64,000 bases of DNA, taken from the NCBI GenBank assembly GCA_016722375.1, contig JADKJG010000002.1, forward strand, positions 124,001 to 188,000, given 5' to 3'. Of the stretch, positions 1 to 8,510 are shown piece by piece (positions within the stretch are counted from its first letter, which is position 1; every line of letters begins with the position of its first letter). The DNA is from Bacteroidota bacterium. GTDB lineage: Bacteria; Bacteroidota; Bacteroidia; Chitinophagales; LD1. The notes under the pieces were generated by a model. It had not been told where the DNA came from and made no database searches. It saw nothing but the letters and a program-made list of their open reading frames with translations. The translations under genes and the position numbers were made by a program.

Positions 1-107
1 CAGTTGGTTGGTAGCAGGACTCAAATCACATTTTGGTATTTTATAAGCCTCTACCCTGCCAAAATATTTGATCCTTTTTAATATCTCCCTTCTACTTTCA
101 CATTTTC
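1..107. other. AT-rich window edge, no gene seen
   Basis: No reading frame or recognisable signal is visible here. It leads directly into the 21-bp tandem repeat. Confidence 0.5.
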
Positions 108-463
108 GCACCATCACGATGCAAAATATCATCACGATGGTACGAAAAGTCCCCACCATTCATCAAAATTGCATCACGATTGCTCAAAAAGCCTCCACCA
201 TTCATCAAAATCGCATCACGATTGCTCAAAAGCCTTAGTGATCCATCAAAAACGCATCGCGATTGTGCAAAAAGTCTTCGCGATCCATCAAAAACACATC
301 ACGATTGTGCAAAATTGAACCACCATCGTTCAAAATCGCTCCACTACTGTACGAAAACGCACCACGATTGTTCAAAATCGTATCAGCATCGTACGAAATC
401 TCATCAACATCCATCGAAATAACACCAATTTGCTACGATATGCCGTCAGTTTTTTTCGATAGC
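108..463. repeat. 21-bp degenerate tandem repeat, about 16-17 units
   Basis: Consecutive 21-bp units can be laid end to end from 108 to about 442, with one 20-bp unit at 213-232 and a decayed unit at 443-463. The typical unit begins gcatcacgattg and ends tcaaaa plus two bases. Units partly alternate between a 'gcatcacgattg' form and a 'ccaccattcat' or 'gatccat' form, giving a hint of a 42-bp period. An A-run of about four bases recurs every 21 bp, which is two turns of B-DNA. The repeat length is a multiple of three, so the short open frames through it (180-422, 263-475) encode heptads ending in Lys, but they have no start context or homologue I recognise and I do not call a gene. Confidence 0.85.
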
Positions 464-500
464 CCCACGGGATAGTTCAAATTCTTAACGGAATCCAACA

Positions 501-532
501 AAAAGCCCCGACTTTTTAGAGACGGGGCTTCC
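501..532 (-). terminator. Rho-independent terminator, minus strand
   Basis: Arms 503-510 and 523-530 (AAGCCCCG with CGGGGCTT) form an 8-bp GC-rich stem. Read on the minus strand it is followed by a T run. It lies downstream of a second terminator at 613-637, so the T9SS gene to the right may have tandem terminators, or a short RNA could lie between them (531-616). Confidence 0.7.
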
Positions 533-610
533 ATGCCGAATAAATTAACTGTGCAGTTCATATTGAGAAATACAAGTTTCCCGATACCAAGCCCTTCGTA
601 TAGCCTGAAT

Positions 611-637
611 TGAAAATCCCGCTTCGGCGGGACTTTC
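611..637 (-). terminator. Terminator of the T9SS gene 647-2272
   Basis: The inverted repeat TCCCGC-TTCG-GCGGGA at 617-632 has a stable tetraloop and, on the minus strand, is followed by a T-rich stretch. It sits ten bases past the stop codon of the upstream minus-strand gene. Confidence 0.75.
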
Positions 638-646
638 TAGCTTAAT

Positions 647-2272
647 CTATTTCAACACCACAAACCGCAGGCTTTCATTCACCCCTTTCTGATTCAGATG
701 CAGAAAATAAATTCCGTTAGCCACCTCGTTCAACTGAACAGATTGCTTGTTGATGATGACTTGATTCTTGCTCAATAATCTTCCTGCCAAATCCGTAATG
801 CTGACAGTAGGACTGAATTCATCCTCTGTTTCTATGGTGAATGAACCCTGATTTGGATTCGGATACAGGTGAATACCCTTTGCGCCTATAGTGGAAGAGA
901 TACTGGTACCAATTACGTTGAAAGTAGCAGACCTTCTTTTGCAACCGTTTGCTCCGGTAACCTCTACTTCATATACGCCGTCTTGAGTGATAGCCAAGTT
1001 CTGATTATTGCCTCCCGGAACCATCGAGTTATTACGAAACCATTGGTAAGTCGTCGCTGCACTGCTTGCCAAAGTATCAGTGCTTTGCGTAATCACAGGA
1101 ACCGCAGGCAGGGGCGCTTCATGTACAGTTATAGTATTGGACGTAGCCGTAGTGGGCGAAGCGCAAAGATCATTACTCGTCATCACGCAACTCACTAGGT
1201 CGTTATTGGCGAGCGATACGGGAGAAAAAGTGCTGCCAGTAGCCACATCTGTATTATTGATTTTCCACTGAAAAGTAGGAGAGGAGGTGCCGCCTGCTGT
1301 TGGATTGGCAGTAAAGGTCAGCGTGCCACCGGTGCAGAATGAATCGCTGGGCGAAGGACTAATGCTGAGAGCCGGAGTTACTGGTGGATTCACAGTTACA
1401 CTGGCTACAGAGGAGTTCTTGTCCGCGCAACTAGCTTCGGATAGTACAGCGCGATAATAAGTCGAGGCGCTCAAAGTCCCAGTAGTGTATGAATTAGTGG
1501 TGGATCCGCTTCCGCCCGTTACGTTCGCCCATCCGCTGGTTCCGTTGGCCGATTCCTGCCATTGAATAGTTCCTGTAGAACCCGTTAGTGAAACATTAGA
1601 AGTGCCACCGCTACATACAGCTGACGGGTTGACAGAGGCCGTACCGCCCACATTGGAACAAGCAGAACCATTACCGATAATAAGCAAATCATCCACTGCA
1701 AAGGCAGGATTTAAGCCATAACCGGAATTGTTCCATCCAAAACGAAGCATAAGGGTCGCTTGATTGGCAATTCCCGGAACGGCTGCCGATGTGATGGTGG
1801 CCGTTGTCCAAGTTCCTTGTCCACTGTATTTAGAAATCGGACTGTTGATTTGTGTCCAAGCACCGCCGCTGTTGGTGCTGTACCATACAGAACCGTAGCT
1901 GGGCGTGATGGAGCCATTTCCCTGACAAAGCCATGAAAAACTAATAGTAACATCAGAGTAGCCAGCAGTGCTAATGTCCGAGGACATAGATGCGGTGGCA
2001 GAACCGGAACTTCCGAGACCATAATAGTTGGCAAAAGCGCAATCGTCGCCAAAGAGATCATCGTAGATGTGCAAATAACTGCCGCCACCATTGTTGGGAG
2101 TAGGCTCGCTACAGTTATAAGAACTGTTTACGGTCCACGTGTCCCCGTTATTCGCAGCGGTTAAAGACCAACCGGTAGAGTTATTAAAATTATTACTGTA
2201 AATCGTGGTTTGAGCCGAGGCGAATAAACCAGCCAATAAGGTGAATAGGAAAACGGAGTACAACTTTTTCAT
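647..2272 (-). CDS. Secreted adhesin-like protein with T9SS type A sorting domain
   Basis: 541 aa. Residues 1-20 are a Sec signal peptide ending ASAQ. Residues about 22-205 form a jelly-roll-like region of the kind found in cleaved-adhesin/MAM-type modules of Bacteroidota exoproteins (NNFNNSTGW start, FAVDDLLI end). Residues about 210-450 hold Ig-like modules with WQES, FQWKIN and YQWFRN core motifs. Residues about 462-541 are a T9SS type A C-terminal domain (LYPNPNQGSFTIE, then GRLLSKNQ, ANGIYFLHL and a basic end). By family knowledge it is exported through the inner membrane by Sec and across the outer membrane by T9SS, then released or anchored. The ligand is unknown. Transcribed alone, with terminators just downstream. 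Confidence 0.85.
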   Translation of the reverse strand: MKKLYSVFLFTLLAGLFASAQTTIYSNNFNNSTGWSLTAANNGDTWTVNSSYNCSEPTPNNGGGSYLHIYDDLFGDDCAFANYYGLGSSGSATASMSSDISTAGYSDVTISFSWLCQGNGSITPSYGSVWYSTNSGGAWTQINSPISKYSGQGTWTTATITSAAVPGIANQATLMLRFGWNNSGYGLNPAFAVDDLLIIGNGSACSNVGGTASVNPSAVCSGGTSNVSLTGSTGTIQWQESANGTSGWANVTGGSGSTTNSYTTGTLSASTYYRAVLSEASCADKNSSVASVTVNPPVTPALSISPSPSDSFCTGGTLTFTANPTAGGTSSPTFQWKINNTDVATGSTFSPVSLANNDLVSCVMTSNDLCASPTTATSNTITVHEAPLPAVPVITQSTDTLASSAATTYQWFRNNSMVPGGNNQNLAITQDGVYEVEVTGANGCKRRSATFNVIGTSISSTIGAKGIHLYPNPNQGSFTIETEDEFSPTVSITDLAGRLLSKNQVIINKQSVQLNEVANGIYFLHLNQKGVNESLRFVVLK

Positions 2273-2374
2273 AATAGATTGATTTTATAGCTCCAAAGTA
2301 AATTCATTTTTTAAGAATGAAGGTATATGGCAGAGTTTGATCTGAGCTTACAAAACTTAGGGAGGATAAAAAAA

Positions 2375-2382
2375 TATATTTG
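2375..2382 (+). promoter_or_regulatory. -7 box TATATTTG
   Basis: Exact match to the Bacteroidota TAnnTTTG element, 19 bases before the ATG of the symporter gene. No convincing -33 TTTG at the usual spacing was seen. Confidence 0.55.
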
Positions 2383-2401
2383 CTCTGAATAGAAACTGCA
2401 C

Positions 2402-3759
2402 ATGAACAACAGACATCTTCTTCTACTTTCTATTTTGGTTTTGTTGATTGCCGGACTTTTCAGTTTTGCCGCCGCAGAAGGATGGATTCCTATTTCGCAA
2501 AATGTGCAGATGATTGCTCGGTGGCTGGCTATTCTGCCTTTAATCTATTACGGCATTCGTCGCAAGTCACTGACTGCAACCATTCTTATCAGTATGGTCG
2601 TCGGCATGGAGGTAGGGCTTGACTTTCCTGAGTTTTCGCAGAACCTCAAAATTCTTTCCCAGATATTTCTTCGTCTGATTAAAGCAATCATTGCACCGCT
2701 TATTTTTGGAACACTGGTTTATGGCATAGCAGGTCACAGCAATATCAGACAGGTAGGGCGAATGGGCTGGAAGAGCCTGCTCTATTTTGAGGCCGTCACT
2801 ACGGTGGCCCTCTTTATCGGTTTGGCGGCAATCAACCTATCAAAAGCTGGTGAAGGAATAAGTCTTCCTCCATACGTCGGTCATGCACAACTTCCGGCAG
2901 TGAAACAAACTTTCACCGACACTATCTTACATATCTTCCTGAAAACATCGCGAAATCCATCTATGAAGGAGCCGTACTAGAAATCGTCATCTTCAGTATT
3001 CTCTTCGGGCTTGGCTTGGCTATGGTGGAAGAGAAATTTCGCAAACCGATGGTCAACTTTGTAGAGAGCCTGTCGGAAGTGATGTTCAAGTTCACCAACA
3101 TCATCATGTACTTTGCACCGGTGGCGGTTGGAGCGGCGATTGCTTATACGGTGGGACACATGGGGCTTGGTATTCTCGCCAATCTGGCAAAACTGTTGCT
3201 CACACTTTATGCTGCCCTGACGGTTTTCTTACTAGGCGTTCTGCTTCCTATCGCGCTGATTATAAAAGTACCTATCAAACAATTCGTCAACGCTATTATT
3301 GAGCCTGTCTCCATTGCTTTTGCCACTACCAGTTCAGAGTCAGCCCTTCCAAAAGCGATGAAAGCGATGGAGCAGTTAGGTGTACCGCGCAAGATGGTTT
3401 CATTTGTCATGCCGATGGGTTATTCGTTCAATCTAGATGGCACTACACTTTATCTTTCTCTGGCTTCTGTCTTTGTAGCGCAGGCTGCCGGTGTCAAACT
3501 TCCCTTTGGCACTCAACTTATCATGGTATTCACGCTTATGCTGACTTCCAAAGGGGTGGCCGGGGTTCCTCGAGCATCGCTGGTGATTCTGATGGGCACC
3601 TTGGCCTCATTCGATCTCCCTATTGAACCGGTATTTATCATTCTTGGAATAGATGAACTGATGGATATGGCGCGCACTTCGGTTAACGTCATCGGCAACT
3701 GTCTTGCTACGGTGGTTATAGCTAAATGGGAAGGCGAGTTTCATCCAGTCCAGACTTAA
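2402..3759 (+). CDS. Dicarboxylate/amino acid:cation symporter (frameshifted)
   Basis: Two open frames (2402-2980 and 3016-3759) are the two halves of one DAACS (SLC1/GltP-type) transporter of about 452 aa. The first half has several transmembrane helices. The second has the substrate-site hairpin TTSSESALPKAM and the conserved NLDGTTLYLSLA and SKGVAGVPRAS segments. The frame breaks near 2938: adding one C to the CC there restores HIFPENIAKSIYEGAVLEIV across the junction, typical for the family. Function by family: sodium- or proton-coupled uptake of acidic amino acids or C4-dicarboxylates at the inner membrane. The missing base is more likely a sequencing error than a true mutation, because both halves are otherwise intact. 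Confidence 0.85.
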
Positions 3760-3781
3760 AACATCATATATTTATGTTCGG

Positions 3782-4774
3782 ATGGGAAATGCGTTTGATA
3801 AAAGAGAAGTAGAATCACTCTGGTCAAAGAGACTCATCACGGATGCCCAACATGAACAAATAAAAGATTACCGTTCGAAGAATATTTTTTCTCTGCGCTA
3901 TGAACTGCGGGGGCTGCTATATCTATCGGTGTTACTTTTTACTACCGGTGCAGGTATGCTGATTTATAAAAACCTGGATAGCATTGGCCATACTGCCATA
4001 TTATTGTTCTTGCTGCTGGTCACCCTCATTTGCTTTTATTACAGCTACCTTCATTCCAAAGGATTTTCGACCAAGGCGGTCAGTAGTGATAAGCCTCTTT
4101 ATGATTATGCAGCTTTGGCGGCGAATATTTTGGCGGGTATCTTTATCGGCTACTTGCAATACCAATATCACCCTTTCGGAGATCATTATCCTTTGGCTAC
4201 TTTGGCTCCTACAATCCTCTATTTTTTCTGCGCATACTATTTCGACCACAAGGGTATTTTATCTTTAGCTATTACTGGGCTTATTGCTTTCGTTGGGTTC
4301 TCTATCAGTCCGGCAGATTTGCTGAATGGTGATTTCTTCTCCTCTGGTTCTATGAGTTTTGCCGCTATACTCCTCGGTTATAGCTTGGGAGTCTGGACTT
4401 ATTTCGCTGAATACATAGACTTCAAGAAGCATTTTAATGAAACCTATCTAATCTTTGCTCTGCATCTGTTGTGTATTGTGAGTATAGGTAATCTTTTTTC
4501 GGGTTACTGGTATTTGTATTTGTTGGTACTAATCAACGCAGTTGTATTTTTCATCTGGAAGGCTTATGAAAGAGCCAACCTCAACTTTCTATTTTTTTCT
4601 GTGGTGTATGGATATATCGGATTGAATATTTTACTCGTTAGATTCATAACCAAATTTAATTTTTCAGAAGTGATTATATATCTCACTCCTTTCTACTTTG
4701 GAGCCTCTATTATATTTTTCATCAAATGGCTAAAGGACTTTAAAAAGCGGACCAAGTATGTTGGCGTACAATAG
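3782..4774 (+). CDS. DUF2157-type integral membrane protein
   Basis: 330 aa. A short soluble N-terminus (LWSKRLITDAQHEQI, residues 13-27) resembles the DUF2157 start, where a small helical hairpin precedes many membrane segments. About nine to ten hydrophobic helices follow. The function of DUF2157 proteins is unknown. Its 3' end overlaps the next gene by 17 bases, so the two are probably co-transcribed and translationally coupled. The sequence TATGTTCG ends two bases before the ATG, a promoter-like match too close to the start to be certain. Confidence 0.65.
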   Translation: MGNAFDKREVESLWSKRLITDAQHEQIKDYRSKNIFSLRYELRGLLYLSVLLFTTGAGMLIYKNLDSIGHTAILLFLLLVTLICFYYSYLHSKGFSTKAVSSDKPLYDYAALAANILAGIFIGYLQYQYHPFGDHYPLATLAPTILYFFCAYYFDHKGILSLAITGLIAFVGFSISPADLLNGDFFSSGSMSFAAILLGYSLGVWTYFAEYIDFKKHFNETYLIFALHLLCIVSIGNLFSGYWYLYLLVLINAVVFFIWKAYERANLNFLFFSVVYGYIGLNILLVRFITKFNFSEVIIYLTPFYFGASIIFFIKWLKDFKKRTKYVGVQ

Positions 4775-5927
4775 AGGATTATTAGACAACACCTTTCTTC
4801 TCGCTGAAGCCGAGTCGCTGAAGCGGGGAGGTTTTATCAATACAAAACAGCTTGATTTTATGGAAGAACGTTTGCCTGCATATCATACACAGAGCAATCT
4901 CTTGATTCGCATCGGTTTGTTTATTCTCGGTTGCTTTTTGTTTTCCTCCTGTTGCGGCACCCTTTCTTTATTTTTCATGGAAGCCGGACGATTAGGCTGG
5001 TCATTAAACCTCTTGCTATTTACCGCCTTCGGTTTTATTATTACCGAACTGCTGATCGGTAACCGTAAATATTTTGGCAACGGTGCCGATGATGCTTTTC
5101 TTCTTTGCAGTCAACTTTCACTAGGTGGTTTTATATTCTATCAGGGCATGGACCAGGAAATTATTTTTCCAGCCTTGCTCACGTTTGCAATTGTTGGTGT
5201 CGTTTGCTGTATTCGCTACGTAGATTCCTTATCGGCTTTGCTCGCTTGTCTTTCGATTACGGGCTTCGTGGCGGAACGGCTAATAGTGGTAGGCGATTCA
5301 GGCAAATTGCTCTTGCCATTTGTATTAATGGTTTTAGCGGCAGGAATGTATTACATGCATATCTTTTTGAAACGCAAAAACAATCTATACTACCGAAAAA
5401 GCTTGTTGGCTCTTTCCGTTTTTAGCATGATACTGTTCTATTTAGCGGGTAATTACCTGATTGTCCGCGAAGGCACTATATTGCTTCTTGGCTCTGCTAT
5501 TCTATCGGGGGGCGATATTCCTTTCGCTTTTCTTTTCTATACCTTCACTTTCCTGATACCAGTCGGATATATCTTCTTTTCGCTGAAGCAACAGAACCGC
5601 CAAATGCTATGGGCGGGCTTTGCTTCTTTGGGGTTTTCCATTTTCACTGTTCGCCACTATTATCAAATCATTCCGGTTGAGGTGGCTTTGATTGGCGGAG
5701 GTCTTTTGCTGCTCACCTTTGCGCTGCTATCTATGCGAGCGCTGAAGGGAAAACCAACTGGGCTTACTTTTGAATCCGATCGTTTACAACACACTGATAC
5801 TTTGTTGGATATGGAAGCCCTTGCAGTTATTCAGAGTTTTGCAGTAAAGCCTGCTCGAAATACTGACTCAGGACATGACTTTGGTGGAGGAAGTTTTGGT
5901 GGGGGTGGAGGCGGCGGGACTTTTTAA
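4758..5927 (+). CDS. Polytopic membrane protein with glycine-rich tail
   Basis: 389 aa with about ten to eleven predicted membrane helices after a soluble stretch (residues 1-45). It ends in a soluble tail whose last residues are DFGGGSFGGGGGGGTF. Such Gly-rich ends occur on TPM-domain and other Bacteroidota membrane proteins, but no TPM domain is present. It overlaps the DUF2157 gene and shares its layout (short helical N-terminus, then a membrane block), so the pair probably form one complex. Such partners are sometimes labelled DUF4401, which I cannot confirm. No function is assigned. Confidence 0.6.
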   Translation: MLAYNRGLLDNTFLLAEAESLKRGGFINTKQLDFMEERLPAYHTQSNLLIRIGLFILGCFLFSSCCGTLSLFFMEAGRLGWSLNLLLFTAFGFIITELLIGNRKYFGNGADDAFLLCSQLSLGGFIFYQGMDQEIIFPALLTFAIVGVVCCIRYVDSLSALLACLSITGFVAERLIVVGDSGKLLLPFVLMVLAAGMYYMHIFLKRKNNLYYRKSLLALSVFSMILFYLAGNYLIVREGTILLLGSAILSGGDIPFAFLFYTFTFLIPVGYIFFSLKQQNRQMLWAGFASLGFSIFTVRHYYQIIPVEVALIGGGLLLLTFALLSMRALKGKPTGLTFESDRLQHTDTLLDMEALAVIQSFAVKPARNTDSGHDFGGGSFGGGGGGGTF

Positions 5928-6141
5928 CTGTAGGACTCTATAGCAACTCAATAAGCACTGCACACTAAATCCACATTACAAATTGAAATATAAAAAACGG
6001 CTACTCGCCCGATTCAACAATATCAACCATTCACCCCATGTTTGATGACAAACGATAAAGACGAATCTCGCAACCCATCCTCACCAATTTTTAATGCTTC
6101 CTCAGGCGGCAGCCTTGATAGCTAAGACGAATTATTCAGAA

Positions 6142-7209
6142 CTATATTTTACAATCGGTATTTTTTAGAAACTCATTATGTATCCCATTACTTAAGTCGC
6201 TGAATTTTCTTTTTCTTAATGCATAATATTGCCAAACAATACTTCTCTGCCAAAGTCCGTCCGAGGATTTATTTTGAACTGCCCGCCTTTTGGCAACTAA
6301 AGCAGGAATTGAAATGTAAAAAGCAAAATGTGCTTTAAGAATTGCCATTAAATCTGAAAGACTCTTTAGCTTCCAAACCGAATGGATAGCTGCAATGCCA
6401 TCCATTGATAACCGGACAATAAAAACCTTCCATAACATTTCGCTCAGGGGTAGGTTTTTAAACATCATCATTAAACTATTTCTGAAATTCAAGTAAGTCT
6501 TTCGTGGATTTCCTTGTGGTAAACTGCCGCCCCCTACGTGATATACTACTGAAGAAGGAACACAGATCACCTTGCCGCCAGTATTTCTAATTCTCCAACA
6601 TAAGTCAATCTCCTCTTGATGGGCAAAGAAATCATCATCTAACCCCCCCAATTTAAAATAGGTTTTTGACTTAACAAACAGGCAGGCTCCGGTTGCCCAG
6701 AATATTTCCGTTATGGTATTATATTGTTCTAAGTCCTTTTCTATACTATCGAAAATCCTGCCCCGACAAAAAGCGTATCCAAAACGATCTAAATATCCAC
6801 CACAGGCTCCGGCATATTCAAATGAATCCTTCTCATGATATGCGCGGATTTTAGGTTGTGCTGCCACCACATCTTTTTCCTCCTCCATTGATTTTAAGAC
6901 TTTTTCGATCCATCCTTCTGTCACCTCTACATCCTGATTTAGTAAGATAAAGTATTCAGCATCAATCTGTTTTAATACCTTATTGTATCCGGAAGCAAAG
7001 CCTTCGTTTACGGTATTTTTTATCAGTCTAACCTGAGGATAATTTTCTTGAACAAATGCCACCGAATCATCTGTAGAGGCATTGTCGGCAACCACTACTT
7101 CGATAGTTTCAGAAGCGCTGTATTTTATAACACTTGGAAGAAACTTCTCTAAAAAGAGGCGACCGTTCCAGGCTAAGATTACTACTGATACCTTTTTTCT
7201 AGTGACCAT
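6142..7209 (-). CDS. Family 2 glycosyltransferase
   Basis: About 355 aa from the ATG at 7209. The open frame extends to 7248, but that would place the start inside the terminator of rpmE2, so the internal ATG (MVTRKKVSVVILAW) is preferred. The GT-A fold signature is clear: VVILAWNGRLFLEKF, then VVADNASTDDSV (nucleotide site), LLNQDVEV (the DxD-equivalent NQD) and a later EIDLCWRI acceptor-loop motif. It most resembles rhamnosyltransferase-like GT2 enzymes of polysaccharide synthesis, acting at the cytoplasmic face. Donor and acceptor cannot be told from sequence. There are no sugar-pathway neighbours. Confidence 0.85.
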   Translation of the reverse strand: MVTRKKVSVVILAWNGRLFLEKFLPSVIKYSASETIEVVVADNASTDDSVAFVQENYPQVRLIKNTVNEGFASGYNKVLKQIDAEYFILLNQDVEVTEGWIEKVLKSMEEEKDVVAAQPKIRAYHEKDSFEYAGACGGYLDRFGYAFCRGRIFDSIEKDLEQYNTITEIFWATGACLFVKSKTYFKLGGLDDDFFAHQEEIDLCWRIRNTGGKVICVPSSVVYHVGGGSLPQGNPRKTYLNFRNSLMMMFKNLPLSEMLWKVFIVRLSMDGIAAIHSVWKLKSLSDLMAILKAHFAFYISIPALVAKRRAVQNKSSDGLWQRSIVWQYYALRKRKFSDLSNGIHNEFLKNTDCKI

Positions 7210-7231
7210 AATATAATTAGCCTTCAAACAT

Positions 7232-7265
7232 AAAAAAATGCCTCTCACGGAACCGTGAAAGGCAT
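7232..7265 (-). terminator. Terminator of rpmE2
   Basis: Near-perfect 13-bp stem (7238-7250 with 7253-7265) and a seven-base T run on the minus strand. It separates rpmE2 from the glycosyltransferase and supports the later start chosen for the latter. Confidence 0.85.
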
Positions 7266-7293
7266 TCAGATAAATATTTCAATTAGCTTACTC

Positions 7294-7578
7294 CTAAGAA
7301 TTGTCTTCTGTAGGCGTATCTTTTGCCGCAGACTTCTTTGTATATTTCTTCTTAAACTTATCAATACGACCTGCCGTATCTACAAATTTCATTTTCCCCG
7401 TAAAGAAAGGATGACTTTCATTAGAAATTTCGAGTTTGATAAGTGGGTATTCGTTTCCGTCTTCCCACTTAATGTTTTCGCGTGAATTGGCTGTGCTTTT
7501 ACCTATCCATGATTTGTCCAGAGAGATATCTTTGAAAACCACTGTGCGATAATTAGCTGGATGAATATCCTTTTTCAT
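7294..7578 (-). CDS. rpmE2: 50S ribosomal protein L31, type B
   Basis: 94 aa, starting MKKDIHPANYRTVVF with the later SHPFFTGK and VDTAGRIDKFKKKY motifs of L31. It has no CxxC zinc-binding cysteines, so it is the zinc-independent type B (C-minus) form that is standard in Bacteroidota. It binds the central protuberance of the large subunit. It is a single-gene unit with its own -7 box at 7604-7611 and terminator at 7232-7265. Confidence 0.95.
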   Translation of the reverse strand: MKKDIHPANYRTVVFKDISLDKSWIGKSTANSRENIKWEDGNEYPLIKLEISNESHPFFTGKMKFVDTAGRIDKFKKKYTKKSAAKDTPTEDNS

Positions 7579-7603
7579 AGTATTTGTTTTGAATTTGGGA
7601 GCG

Positions 7604-7611
7604 CAAATATA
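7604..7611 (-). promoter_or_regulatory. -7 box TATATTTG for rpmE2
   Basis: The reverse complement reads TATATTTG, an exact TAnnTTTG element, 25 bases upstream of the rpmE2 ATG. Confidence 0.6.
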
Positions 7612-8510
7612 GGATTTAGGATGGAAATTAAAAATGGTGGATGCTCAGAATTTGTAATTTAGATACTCATCATCTTATTTATTGACCAAATGAGGTTTAA
7701 AATTCATAAATTTTATGAATTGGGAAACCGTTCCCAGGACTATCTGTGAAAAGCGCATAAGAATAAAAGGGAAATCACATATACGCAGGTAAGTGAGAAT
7801 TTAATTTGAAACTTACGCAGAGTTTAAGTTGCTTCTTTTTTACTCTCAATGATCTATCCATATTATAAATGGACATGATATATCGGTAAATTCCGACAAT
7901 ACTAAGCATATTAATTTCTTCCTTCTCAGCAGAGTTTTCCTTTTCCCCCTAGTGTAGAAATGCTATAGTTTCTAATAATCTAAAAAGAAGAATCCGAATA
8001 ATTAACGTTAAATGAATAATCCGTATACTTGCGTCCTGTCGGGTCACTTTACTGGATATTGATAGCAATGTTCTTCGACTTTAACAGTTGAAAAGTTGTT
8101 TTTGGGCATACTCTATTTGTTGACATTTTTAGAATTAATCAAGCTCGTTGGTATTTTTTTGTGTTACCCAACTATTAGAGATTGTGTGCGTTCACCTTGT
8201 AAGTAGGCGGTTGTATCCTCTTCGAAATAAGATCTAATCCGTTAACCAAATCAACATTATTTGCGTATGCAAATGGGTTAAAGCAATAGTTAATTTCCTT
8301 TTTATAATGTAGGCAAAAGCAGGATTAATTCCTTTAGTTAAAAGCAGGACAAATTCTATTTGCCTCTTGACTTTTTTTCTTACTGACTTTATATTATCCA
8401 TGGTCAAATTAAACTGCCTCTGAAAAGGATTCCTTTCACGGGCATTTTAATATGGCAAAGACTCTGAACAAATGAGCTTTAATCAATCATCTCAAATAAC
8501 AATATAGATC
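7612..8510. other. 900-bp AT-rich gene-free region upstream of the giant gene
   Basis: No plausible coding frame on either strand. It holds scattered poly-T tracts, a small palindrome at about 8257-8273 (ATTTGC, GTAT, GCAAAT) and a weak promoter-like TATACTTG near 8023. It could be a long 5' region of the giant T9SS gene. I see no repeat family or RNA structure in it. Confidence 0.5.

Noticed and set aside
108..463. CRISPR array
   Set aside because: Units are contiguous and degenerate at 21 bp, with no unique spacers, and no cas gene is in view.
180..475. Open frames through the 21-bp repeat, encoding Lys-ending heptads
   Set aside because: They follow from a repeat length divisible by three. 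More than one frame is open, there is no start context, and the repeat keeps its DNA period more strictly than any one peptide.
3773..3780. TATGTTCG as a promoter for the DUF2157 gene
   Set aside because: It ends two bases before the ATG. A start site after it would fall inside the coding region, and no other in-frame start is near.
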